A DNA stretch of 64,000 bases from Tigriopus japonicus (lineage: Eukaryota > Arthropoda > Copepoda > Harpacticoida > Harpacticidae). This document shows positions 35,001-41,916 of this stretch, piece after piece. The notes under the pieces are model-generated. The model saw only the letters and a program-made list of their open reading frames with translations. It was not told where the DNA came from and did no database searches. Every line of letters begins with the position of its first letter. Position 1 is the first letter of the stretch. The stretch spans positions 7,341,562-7,405,561 of the forward strand of contig CM021312.1 of assembly GCA_010645155.1 (NCBI GenBank), read 5' to 3'. The translations under genes and the position numbers were made by a program.

Positions 35001-37466
35001 CAAGTTGAAGACGCCAATGAAATATCCAGCATAGCCAAGCAAGCCTACGACAAATCTACGGAAGCATATGACTTGGCCAGGGATGCTTTAGAACAGCAGC
35101 ATCAAACTGCCAACCAAATCACAGTTTTGGAAGTTCAGATTGGAGATATGGGAGAGAAACTGAGAACAGTTCAAAGTCTAGCTTCTCAAACTCTCCGTGA
35201 TTCAACCGAAGCATACAACGAAGCCCTCAATATTTACCAGCAAGCCAATTCATTGGAGATTCCCGAAGTCGACAATGCTCAGCTTGATGATAAAACTGTT
35301 AAGGTGTCCAAGGAATCCAAGAGAATCCAAGATGATGCTACCAGGCTACTTTACGAGAACGGTCAACTACTTACTGAAGCTCAAGACAGGCGTGTTCAGT
35401 TGGAGGATCTCTTACGAAGAGCAGAAGCTCAGCAACAGCAAATTGATGAGCAATTGGCCAATATTGATAGTCACAGGGCGCGGGCGCTGGATTCGGTGAG
35501 AACGGGGAATAATGTTTTGAAGGATGCTCAAAACACTCTCAAGACTTTAAAAGGTAAAGGCACATCTTAAAACCAAACTGGTTAGTATTCGTTGATGTTA
35601 ATTGCTGGTATTCTCGACTTGTATTCAGATTTTGAGAGCAAAGTGAGCGAAAATGAAGAAACAGCCAGAGTAGCTATGGAAAACATCAACGCCATTGAGA
35701 CCATGATCAGAGAAGCCGAAGAGAAAACAGCCAAAGCCCAGAGTGATATGGTCGGTGCCGATATTTCTGCTAAATTAGCTCTGAATGTAGCCACAGATGC
35801 TCAAACGATTGCGGCAGAAGCTTCGTCAAGGGCGGCAAATATCAGTTCCCAATCAGGAATAACTTTGGAGCAAGCTAATGGATTGGCAGATTCTGCAAGA
35901 TCTTTAGCTAGCAAGTTGGCGGAAACCAAAGAAGTTGTGGAAAGCAAGGAGGAGATCGCTGCCGAGGACGAGCAAGCTGCTATTTTGGTAATCACCGAAA
36001 AGAACAATCTCATTAAAACTTGATCGTAGCCTCTAAAGGACAACAACGCTTTTTTAGGCTCTCTCCAAAGCTAACGAAGCTCAGCAAAAGGCTGCTCGGG
36101 CCAATCAAAAACTTGCCCAAGCCAAGAAGGAACTCGAGGAAATTGCGGCAATTCTTTCACGAGTCGTGGAACCGGGTAAACATAACCAAGAAGCACGGAA
36201 ATCATGGAGTGGGAGGCTAGCAATGAGAATTATGTTTTCCAGCAGAAACGAACCATTTGCGTTCTTCTGCAAGTGAGACCTGACTTGCATTGAGAATAAC
36301 ACGTATTTCAAATTTCAGCCCAATCGAATGTCCGAGTGAAAAGTTATGCCTTCTCAAACTTATGTAGTGAAGAGAGCAAAGAATGAATGAACTCGCCCTT
36401 TTGTGGTAAAACGATTACCACAAAAGGGCGAGTTCATTCATTCTCGGTAGGATTTGCACTGAACTTTGAGTGAGCATAACTTTTGTCTCCGACGTTCGAT
36501 TGAGCATAACTTTTGTCTCCGACGTTCGATTGAGCATAACTTTTGTCTCCGACGTTCGATTGAGCATAACTTTTGTCTCCGACGTTCGATTGAGCATAAC
36601 TTTTGTCTCCGACGTTCGATTGAGCTGAAAATTGAAATACGTATTCTTGTGAACATATGCAAGGTCTCATTTGCAGAAGAACGTAATTGAATTGTTCTTC
36701 CTGGAAACCATTTTTCTCATTGCTAGCCTCCCACTCCATGATTCCAGTGCTTCTTGACATAACCTACATGATTTTATGCTCAACTAAAGGAGATACAATA
36801 ACCTTATCGATTTTCTGCAGAACCAGGATTGCTGGAAGATCTCGCTCGTAGAGTCGAAGAAGCCGAAAAACAATTTCAAGCCGAAGACCTCGATCAAAGA
36901 TTAAAAGATTTGGTAGCCGCCAAACAGAGACAGGTACAAGAAATTGGGCTCGTGCATAAACAAGGGAATGAACCTCGATCATATTTGACCATTGGTTAAA
37001 TTACCCCGTTAAATTTGGCTTTAATCTAGGTCACGCTTCTCAGATATTATGGTCGAGAAGTTGAGCGCCTCAAATCAGAGATGAGCAGCATTGGAGAAAT
37101 CCGGGAAAAGCTCCCAGATACATGTTGGAATCGTATACGTTTGGAGCCTTAGGTAGTCGTGGGTCCAAGGCAAAATAGAGTTTTATCTTTATCCTTAGTT
37201 AAGACGTGTTAGTCTTGGTGACGGGTCACTGACAATTTTAGTTATTCTGGTGATGGTTTTTAGGTTCTATCATCTTTTTTTAAATCCTTTTTCTTGATTA
37301 CTTGGATGATAACCCTTAACTTCATTTTCAGACGGCCTCAGTTCGAGACTTGGAACGAGAGCTCAACTACTTGCGCGGGGAATCAGAAAACATTCAAGCC
37401 ATCCGGGATTCATTACCAGATTTTTGTCCCAAATCCAACGAACTGTGTTTGGAAGACCAATGCTAA
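20010..37466 (+). CDS. LanB2: Laminin gamma chain (LAMC1/LanB2 type), 5' end not found
   Basis: Basement-membrane subunit that assembles with alpha and beta chains. Exons: 20010-20188, 30188-30391, 30453-30662, 30728-30853, 30938-31090, 31156-31334, 31938-32289, 33214-33405, 33479-33888, 33986-34055, 34127-34287, 34355-34941, 35000-35553, 35629-35987, 36058-36175, 36821-36933, then 37030-37152 or 37332-37466. Every junction is GT-AG and in phase. Order: laminin EGF repeats ([21 protein letters not shown]), laminin IV domain (LPLNYDGIN to [16 protein letters not shown]), a second EGF run ([17 protein letters not shown]), the paired cysteines [10 protein letters not shown], and a long heptad coiled coil for trimerisation. 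About 1360 residues are visible. That matches LAMC1 minus its LN domain, which I could not find between 14 and 20 kb. Intron 1 is 10 kb and holds Sema2a. Confidence 0.95.
20537..20651 (+). CDS. Candidate signal-peptide exon in laminin intron 1
   Basis: ATG at 20537 opens [17 protein letters not shown], a textbook signal peptide, followed by [20 protein letters not shown] and a GTAGGC donor after phase 1. Two phase-compatible acceptors exist. One is the laminin exon at 30188, which would give a gamma chain starting at the second EGF repeat without LN domain. The other is a TTTAG at about 20876, which would give a secreted peptide of about 66 residues ending at a TGA near 20960. It may also be a chance open frame. 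Expression data are needed to choose. Confidence 0.4.
22002..22289. mobile_element. hAT-like MITE in laminin intron 1
   Basis: The inverted ends are TAGAGGGCTAACAG and TAGAGGACTAACAG, followed by AAATGTCACTCC-like sequence. The flanking 8-mers GTTATACC (21994-22001) and GTCATACC (22290-22297) differ at one base. The element is 288 bp with no coding capacity. Confidence 0.85.
22290..22315. repeat. Probable hAT excision footprint
   Basis: The sequence reads GTCATACC, then the 10-base palindrome TAGAGCTCTA, then GTCATACC again. The palindrome is exactly the first five bases of a TAGAG terminus joined to the last five of its partner. It looks like an insertion reduced to its very ends inside its own target duplication, directly abutting the intact element at 22002-22289. 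Confidence 0.7.
22717..22960 (+). repeat. Dispersed repeat, copy 1 (copy 2 at 59543-59780)
   Basis: The block with GCCTTCCA, CATACTGA, TTTTTGCTATTTTT, ACTTTCTTGGGTTGA and CTTCCTTGGGTT recurs in the same order at 59543-59780. The two copies have clearly diverged. Neither shows ends or coding capacity. This copy is about 700 bases upstream of the Sema2a start. Confidence 0.7.
23653..25749 (+). CDS. Sema2a: Semaphorin-2A-type secreted guidance protein, intronless
   Basis: Secreted axon-guidance ligand of the invertebrate class-2 semaphorins; plexin B is the receptor in flies. The 698-residue single open frame begins with a signal peptide ([12 protein letters not shown]), then a complete Sema domain, roughly residues 28-490 ([87 protein letters not shown]). 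The PSI module is around residues 493-530 ([13 protein letters not shown]). A single Ig domain lies at about 545-632 ([11 protein letters not shown] to DNGEYQCHY). The end [22 protein letters not shown] matches fly Sema2a. There is no transmembrane segment. Length is close to fly Sema2a. The absence of any intron is unusual for a semaphorin and suggests a retrocopy or intron loss. The gene lies inside intron 1 of the laminin gamma gene, same strand. Confidence 0.97.
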   Translation: MATKLILALGLGMTLATPIEQPYLQELACGQYYYRTLYIDEKNDALFVGGMDRVYKLNAANITQSDCDKDMVYIPSSSTVNCVSKGKSADFDCKNHIRVIQPIADGSRLYVCGTNAHQPKDHVLYSNLTHLARHEFYPGVGDGIAKCPFDPEDNSTALWVEDGNPGGHPAVYSGTNAEFTKADSVIFRGDIFDISTGRREYTFKRTIKYDSHMLDKPDFVGSYEIGEHVFFFFRETSVEFLNCGKTVYSRVARVCKNDVGGKNILNQNWATYLKARLNCSLSGEVPFFFNEIQDIYKSPEDDSIFHAVFATGSNGLSGSAICSFTLDDLQKTFDEGKFKEQATTTSIWLPVPSTRVPSPRPGTCVDDTRNLSDTVLNFIRKHPLMDTIAPHDQKEPVFYTSDAIFTKIVVDSVNAGSYGKDRPFHVYYAGTLDGRVFKISRWTNEAGDYETRLLDVFEVTTPHRVEAMALSRKVKAIYVTSDHNIKQLSVELCASRYASCVQCVRDPYCGWDRESGLCRPKHFSLLQDPAGEAPGICDMSNPKQKVSANFGGSVHMECALNLPSSKDNVESIAWYHLDSRGHRTKINFKLSREKFIMTQTFGLVVLGVNERDNGEYQCHYNSEIVSHYEVSVDAHRCSAPNKTADYQKVYSEWCSEFQKYKSALKTWEKRQNNKCLPKEAFLKSQNSVYRTASTNPFV
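26071..26344. mobile_element. hAT-like MITE with TAGTGATG ends
   Basis: The inverted ends are TAGTGATTCACCGAAAG and TAGTGATGGACCGAAAG. The flanking 8-mers CTCAAGAA and TTAAAGAA agree at six of eight positions, so the duplication is only weakly supported. The element has internal CCGAAA/TTTCGG repeats and no coding capacity. It resembles the ends at 29900-30095. Confidence 0.65.
26902..26932 (-). repeat. 3' tail of a LINE/SINE insertion
   Basis: On the minus strand this reads TTTACAGGGAATTGCATTCC followed by TTGTAGCGGTAG, the same tail found on the SINE at 53706-53886 and the LINE at 58160-59416. No LINE coding sequence is recognisable immediately upstream, so it is a very short 5'-truncated copy. 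Confidence 0.65.
27460..27690. repeat. Dispersed repeat with CTGGGAGGTCA / GGGTCAAAC blocks
   Basis: Two blocks occur here: one with GAGTCCTTTAAG, GCGACACAAAAT, CGTGTCCAATATT and GGGTCAAAC, and one with GACCTCCCA and GACCTCCCAGTCAGCTGTT. The same blocks reappear at 48010-48430 (with relative inversion) and part of them at 56930-57020. This is a dispersed family without visible coding capacity; its type is unknown. Confidence 0.6.
27733..27830 (-). mobile_element. LINE 3' fragment
   Basis: The minus strand encodes a degraded [17 protein letters not shown] segment. It is the same as the C-terminus of the reverse-transcriptase frame at 58253-59416 ([20 protein letters not shown]), with an in-frame stop. 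A dead fragment of the same LINE family. Confidence 0.75.
28874..29339. mobile_element. hAT-like MITE, GCAGATTTCA-ended, copy 1
   Basis: The inverted ends are TAGTAGTGCAGATTTCA and TAGGGTTGCAGATTTCA. They are flanked by GTGATGAG on both sides (28866-28873 and 29340-29347), a perfect 8-bp target duplication. The interior is built from TTTGCCATTTTT-like repeats with GGGCAAAT and GGGCAATTAAATGC motifs. There is no transposase. A second copy lies at 32402-32935. Confidence 0.88.
29352..29759. mobile_element. hAT-like MITE adjoining the previous one
   Basis: The inverted ends are TAGAGCAAGAAAAAAG and TAGAGCAAGGAAAAAA. The right side carries GTGATGAG (29760-29767). On the left the same octamer lies at 29340-29347, separated from the end by TAAG. 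The interior contains TTTGCGCGAAAGCGCAA, also present near 23062-23080. No coding capacity. Confidence 0.75.
29900..30095. mobile_element. Possible TAGTGATGGA-ended MITE
   Basis: Short inverted ends TAGTGATGGATC and TAGTGATGGACAG enclose 196 bases with GGCCG and CCGAAA repeats similar to the element at 26071-26344. No matching target duplication was found, so the limits are uncertain. It ends about 90 bases before the laminin exon at 30188. Confidence 0.45.
32402..32935. mobile_element. GCAGATTTC-ended hAT-like MITE, copy 2
   Basis: The inverted ends GGGTGCAGATTTCAGGCAAA and GGGTGCAGATTTCTGGCAAA match the ends at 28874-29339, and the internal GGGCAATTAAATGC and TTTGCCATTTTT repeats are the same. 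The flanking octamers do not match well. It sits in the laminin intron 32290-33213, so the same family has inserted twice in one gene. Confidence 0.8.
36187..36756. mobile_element. MITE with 7-bp TSD, family X copy 2
   Basis: Inverted ends CAAGAAGCACGG and CAAGAAGCACTG are flanked on both sides by ACATAAC (36180-36186 and 36757-36763). The arms share ATCATGGAGTGGGAGGCTAG. The centre contains an inverted pair around TTTTGTGGTAAAACGATTAC that brings two GAATGAATGAACTCGCCC blocks together as a hairpin. Compared with copy 1 (11752-12206), this copy has a block expanded to five tandem units. It lies inside the laminin intron 36176-36820. Confidence 0.88.
36471..36620. repeat. Five perfect 30-bp tandem repeats inside a MITE
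   Basis: The 30-base unit, starting TGAGCATAACTTTTGTCTCC and ending GACGTTCGAT, is repeated exactly five times with no mismatch. Copy 1 of the same MITE has one unit. Open frames over this block in several phases are repeat artefacts. Confidence 0.95.
37030..37152 (+). CDS. LanB2: Laminin gamma last exon, version A
   Basis: It begins after AATCTAG in phase 0, directly continuing the exon ending at 36933. It encodes 40 residues: [15 protein letters not shown], then [11 protein letters not shown] and WNRIRLEP, then TAG. The IRxxLPxxC block is the conserved gamma C-terminus, whose Cys pairs with the beta chain in known laminins. A Glu two residues from the end is comparable to the near-terminal Glu that vertebrate gamma1 needs for integrin binding. 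Confidence 0.9.
   Translation, partial: VTLLRYYGREVERLKSEMSSIGEIREKLPDTCWNRIRLEP
37332..37466 (+). CDS. LanB2: Laminin gamma last exon, version B (alternative)
   Basis: A second exon follows 180 bases downstream of version A, after a strong TTCATTTTCAG acceptor and also in phase 0. It encodes 44 residues: [16 protein letters not shown], then [10 protein letters not shown], then [12 protein letters not shown] and TAA. It keeps the R--RE--L and IRxxLPDxC framework of version A but has two extra cysteines and a different end. The exon has no internal stop, which argues for function. It can be reached only if version A is skipped, because A contains a stop. Confidence 0.8.
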   Translation, partial: TASVRDLERELNYLRGESENIQAIRDSLPDFCPKSNELCLEDQC

Positions 37467-37812
37467 AATTGATGCTGTTTTCAAGTCCCGCACCAATGTT
37501 TGCGATCTATTTGTAGAACTCTCCCAAGTTGAATTTGTGTACAAGAGAAAGAGTAAACAAGCTAGGAATTTACTTCAATGGAAATATCATTTTATCTCGA
37601 CGCATTGTATTCAAAGTGGGTCACCATGATTTTTGTGGCAAAATAAGCATTTTTGAGGAAATCTACGAACAAGATTTATCAGTAAAGACACATTAACTCG
37701 TACCACTTGTGCCTTGGCTTTACTTAGTGTTCATAATCTTTGTTGTTGTTGTTGTTGTACTGCAGATGGTTGTAGTCATCAGAATGTCCAGTGAGTTGCA
37801 TCGATGCATTTG

Positions 37813-39534
37813 TTAACTTCTGCTCCGGGAACGTCTGCAAAGCTAGACGAGGTTAGAAAGGATGTACCTACCTATTGTCCCAAGACAAAGTTAGTCATGG
37901 ACATGAATTGAAAGAGGGCAGGAAGATGAAACTAACCTGTGCTTTTTGCTCTTCTTTCTCTCCTTTGAATACTTCCTCAACTGGTCTTCGTAGGGCGAGT
38001 TTCGGTCTCTCCTATTAAAATATTTTGACACTCCCATTAAGCAATACGATAAATAGTATTGAACCATTAGACAAACCTTGATTGGTCATCCCGTCGGCGA
38101 CCCCGGTCTCGATCTCTTGATCGTGAGCGTTTCCTTTCTTTCGATTTCTTGTGGTCGCGCTTACGACCGCTATCCCTCGATCTCGAACGTGATCGCGACC
38201 TTGAACGATGTTTTCGACTATGCTTTTGTCGCGATCGGTCCCGATCGTGGTCTCGTTTCCGTTTGCCATCTCGGTCGTTTTGGTAGCTAACATCTTTCCA
38301 TCTGGACTCACTCCACTCGCGAGAGCGATTCCTACTCGTCTTTCTGTCATCTGGACTTCGATGATCATGAGCTCTTTGTTCTCGATGATTGGAGCGTTCT
38401 TCCGACCGTTCGGGGAACTCTATTTGAGGATCAGAGGAAGTAACTGCAACTGAAGTGCCGCTAGGGTAGTATTCTTGGAGGTTGGCATTGATTTGTTTCT
38501 AAAACAAAGGAAATTACTAGCTCGTGTTTCACCGAATCCGAAAAAGCAAGCAAATATTTGAGGCTTCACATACTTGCGTTTGAACTGGGATTCGAGGAAA
38601 TCGAGTGTCGAACCATTCGAGTTTCTCCAAAAAGGATCTGACCATAGCACCGATGGTGATTTGCTTGCCACCGCCCGCTTTAACGTCGATCATCTGAAAG
38701 GCAATCAATACTTGATTGAGGTGCAACAGCCGTGTTGATAGCCTTTATTTCGCTGAATATTACCTACCTCAGTGTCTTCCAGATAAGGTTCAAACCAATC
38801 CCAAAAATCGTTAGGATTTTGCGTATACCTAATGATAAAGATTTTTTTTGAAAATGCGGTTTGTTTTCCAAAGAAAAATGTCAAATTCCTCGATATACAA
38901 CTCACCTGATGTACATGAAGCCTAAGCCCCGAATGTAAGGGCTGTCAGTGTGGTTGATGAGGCCATTCAATTGTTTTCGGGTCAATTTCAAGGTGCCCAG
39001 CTTGAACAAGAGACAATAGGCCGATGACACGATCCCACCGGCACCGACACCCCGCACTCCGCCACACATACCCGTTTGACCCGATGTCTTCTGAAACATC
39101 CCAACCAGGCATATTTAAGAATCAAAGATGATCATTCGATCTTCCTATGTACGAAACTGCGAATCGATGCTTACCCGGGACCCTCGTTCCCATGGTTCCA
39201 GATGGTCGACCTTGTAGTAGATTTCATCAATGACCTCGTGATAGGTCTTGAGCGCAAAGAGGCTCACTTTAAAGTAAGGCGATCCTTGGATATTGGTAAG
39301 AATGAGATTATTGATGTTTAAGGTGGCGGCATTGCCATGAATGGGCAACACGTTGCCCTGTTTGGGATTCTTACAAACGGTGGGATCGTCGTCGTCTTCT
39401 TCTTCTTGGTCGAGGGTGCCGTGACCTCCATTGTACTGGTTCTCATTTCCGTGGTAAACGCCTCTCGCCGCTTCAAATGATGAAGACGACGACGACGAAG
39501 GGGCATGGACAACGGCTGAAGGGTGATAGTACAT
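37813..39534 (-). CDS. PRPF38B: Pre-mRNA-splicing factor 38B
   Basis: Nuclear protein of the PRP38 family, linked to spliceosome activation. Exons on the minus strand: 39534-39175, 39090-38906, 38828-38768, 38693-38574, 38498-38077, 38011-37937 and 37834-37813. All are GT-AG and in phase, giving 414 residues. The start is the ATG at 39534; the frame is open upstream but without ATG. After a Ser-rich and acidic N-terminus comes the PRP38 domain, roughly residues 60-245: KQGNVLPIHGN, ILTNIQGSPYFKV, GQTGMCGGVRGVGAGGIVS, NHTDSPYIRGLGFMYIRYTQ, WDWFEPYL, DVKAGGGKQITIGAMVRSFL and FPRIPV. The C-terminal half is an Arg/Ser/Asp-rich RS-type tail ending RRSRSRS. It converges with laminin; the two stops are about 350 bases apart. 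Confidence 0.96.
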
Positions 39535-40888
39535 GATCAAGTCTCGAAAAGCCTTTTTTATACCGGATTGGATTACGCTAATATCAACAACACAACAACA
39601 ACAACAGATCCGTTTACTTCTTCTGATGTTGTCGTGTTCCCAAGTTTCGAGATTGTGACTGTTTGGCTGAGTGAGCGAATGAATGGATCGATGGATTCCC
39701 CCCTCCTCTCTGTCTCGTATTCTTTCTCGGGTTTCAACACGGTATCAAAGCCGTTCTCGTTCGCAAAGTTTCCACACACACTCTTTGGCTTTTGAAAGAA
39801 GGTGGGACCGTTTTAGGTCATCCGGAAGACCTCAGGGACTCACTCACAATCAGTCAGTCACTAACGGAAAGGTAAGAGCGGAATGGAAGCCAATCCTACC
39901 ACTAAGCACAACTTTCTAGGGGTGGAACGGCGTCAACCGAAATAGATCACGGTTGTCTGAGACGCAGATTCCGGTCATCCACGGGTGAAGATGGCACGAA
40001 TCTTTCTTTATCTCGCGATTTTTAAGCCTTACAGATAGATCAAGACAGATATGGACATTAATCCACACGCACTTTCCTCTCGGAAGGGTGACCATAATTT
40101 GCGTATCAAAATTGTGTTTAATGTGACTCACGTTAGTCACACTCATTTCTCGGGAAACAACAAAATGTTTCTGATTTCCATATGAGATTGCTTCTGAGTG
40201 ACCTCTTGGAGGATCTTGAGCATGGATAGAACTACAGACAGTTCAAAAAGTGGCAATAAGCCAAAAGAGTGTAAGTTAAATAATATATGATTTCATTCAT
40301 GACACGTTCTTGTATGGTCAGTTAACAGATAACGGGATTTTGGTATTCAAAATATTCAAAAAAAACAGGAAAAGGTCACCTTATGTAGCATGGACAGCCA
40401 AATTAGATTAGAAATCTCAAAAGTTCTCGTAGAAATGGAGTGAAAACAATACAAAATGTAAAGGTACTTAGAATGGTTCCAAGAATCATGATTTTAATGC
40501 CAGCAAAAATGAAGAGAAGCCAATGCAGGATCAACCGTATTTAGTTTCCCATTCCTTATTTCCTAAAATTTATACAGTCAGCCTGTAACAGTTAAACTTT
40601 TCAAACCCAACACCTTAACTTTAGCTACATGTTTGGCTGTCCATACTACTTCAGGTGTCCCTTTCTTAAAATAGACGACGTACGTGTGCTAGAATGAAAG
40701 GACGACCTTTCCTCTAGGTCTGTTCAAGTAAAAGATAACTGTCACATTTTGTTTTTGTTTCGCTCGAATTGAGTGTGACTAAAGTGGGTCAAATTGAATA
40801 CAATTTTGATATGCAAATTATGGCTACCCTTCCGAGAGGAAAGTGCGTGTGGATTAATGTCCATACAAGACAGAGAGAAAGAGAGAGT
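39535..40888. other. Intergenic with a 100-bp inverted repeat
   Basis: Upstream side of PRPF38B: a short AACAAC-type run near 39590-39610, then two inverted arms at about 40051-40147 and 40769-40863 (separate entry). No gene is visible between the arms. Confidence 0.45.
40051..40863. repeat. Inverted repeat pair, about 97 bp arms
   Basis: The arms at 40051-40147 and 40769-40863 are inverted copies containing ATGGACATTAATCCACACGC, CCTCTCGGAAGGGT and CATAATTTGC, with roughly ten mismatches. They could be the subterminal arms of a transposon of about 810 bp, or an independent inverted duplication. Similar open frames read through both arms and are shadows of the repeat. Confidence 0.75.
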
Positions 40889-41892
40889 ATGCCAGGCGAG
40901 CGAACGTTGGTGGAAATAGTAAATCACACCAGGGTTACCAATACTGTTGTTTACAATTCCGTCCAATTCCAGTACGAGGTTTTTATTGGGATAACTCAAG
41001 GAAATCGTAAGAGATCCTTGGATAGTATATATGATATGATTGGCGCGTCTTTAGCTAGTAATTTGGGTAAGCCTTGCAAATAGATTCAATTGAAAAGAAC
41101 GTGGGTCTTTGAAGCGGGAATCTACGCTTCCGTTGTAACCTAACTTACATCCATAAATTCTCCATAAATTCACAGACTCAGACAGCCAAGGATAAACCCG
41201 GATAAACCCCTCAAAATCGACAGTACGTTCAATTTTAGCGGTAGTTGTTACCAAAGAAGGAATTATTGTCCCGTTCTATCCAACATTGAAATATTTTATT
41301 CCCAAGATGAAGTTGAACACATTTCCTTAGCGAGAATTATTATGCCCTGGAAAATAATTTCATTTTACTGTGGAGCAGAAACCCCAGACGTTTCGAGGAG
41401 CAAGGTCAGCTGAAGATAACCATTAGCTGACCCAAGGGCTGACCCTACGCTGTGAAACGTCTGGGATTTTTGCTCCACAGCAGAATAAAATTATTTTCCG
41501 GGGCCTAATTCAAAACTGAGTGAGATGCATCACTTCTGAATCCAAGAATTTTAGATTTTGACAATCTTATTGTTATTGCGTCCTTGAATGATCCCTTATT
41601 CTGACATCTTCCAAAGAATTGTTTATTGTTTATTGTCGATTNNNNNNNNNNNNNNNNNNNNNNNNNNNNNNNNNNNNNNNNNNNGATGAAATGAATGAAT
41701 GGGATATTCCTGTCTCTTTCTCAGACGTTATTAAGCAAGAGCTCTAAGTGATGCAATACAAGAATCTTATCTCCTCTTTTTGAAATTTTTTCAGACTCGA
41801 ATTGCGGTCAATCGACCGTTGGATGCTACAAAGCTGATTCGGTCACAGGGCTCCATTTCGAAATGATCGTGACGAACATTACTACGTTCTGA
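40889..41892 (+). CDS. Unknown small protein, two exons, model uncertain
   Basis: Exon 1 is 40889-41066 (ATG in a GAGAGAGTATG context, donor GTAAGC, phase 1). Exon 2 is 41795-41892 after TTTTTTCAG. Together they give 91 residues: MPGERTLVEIVNHTRV, VYNSVQFQYEVFIGITQGN, SLDSIYDMIGASLASNL, then DSNCGQSTVGCYK, LHFEMIVTNITTF and TGA. I do not recognise the family. NHT and NIT are possible N-glycosylation sites and there are two cysteines, but no signal peptide at this start. The frame is open upstream of the ATG, so earlier exons may exist. The intron contains the N gap, so exons may also be missing there. Confidence 0.5.
41343..41504. repeat. Small foldback element
   Basis: Inverted arms with GGAAAATAATTT, GTGGAGCA and CCCAGACGTTTC surround a second inner pair, GGTCAGCTGA and TAGCTGACC. 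The 160-base unit would fold into one long hairpin. It lies in the intron of the preceding gene. Confidence 0.7.
41642..41684. other. Assembly gap (43 N)
   Basis: Unknown sequence of nominal length. It interrupts the intron between 41066 and 41795, so gene order across it depends on scaffolding. Confidence 1.
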
Positions 41893-41916
41893 TTGCCGAT
41901 TAAATTGTTTAGGAAC

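Noticed and set aside
36415..36760. Open frames encoding [14 protein letters not shown] repeats on both strands
   Set aside because: They are translations of the 30-bp tandem repeat, whose length is a multiple of three, so frames stay open automatically.
39145..39540. PRPF38B starting at 39540
   Set aside because: That first codon is TTG; the first ATG in frame is at 39534.
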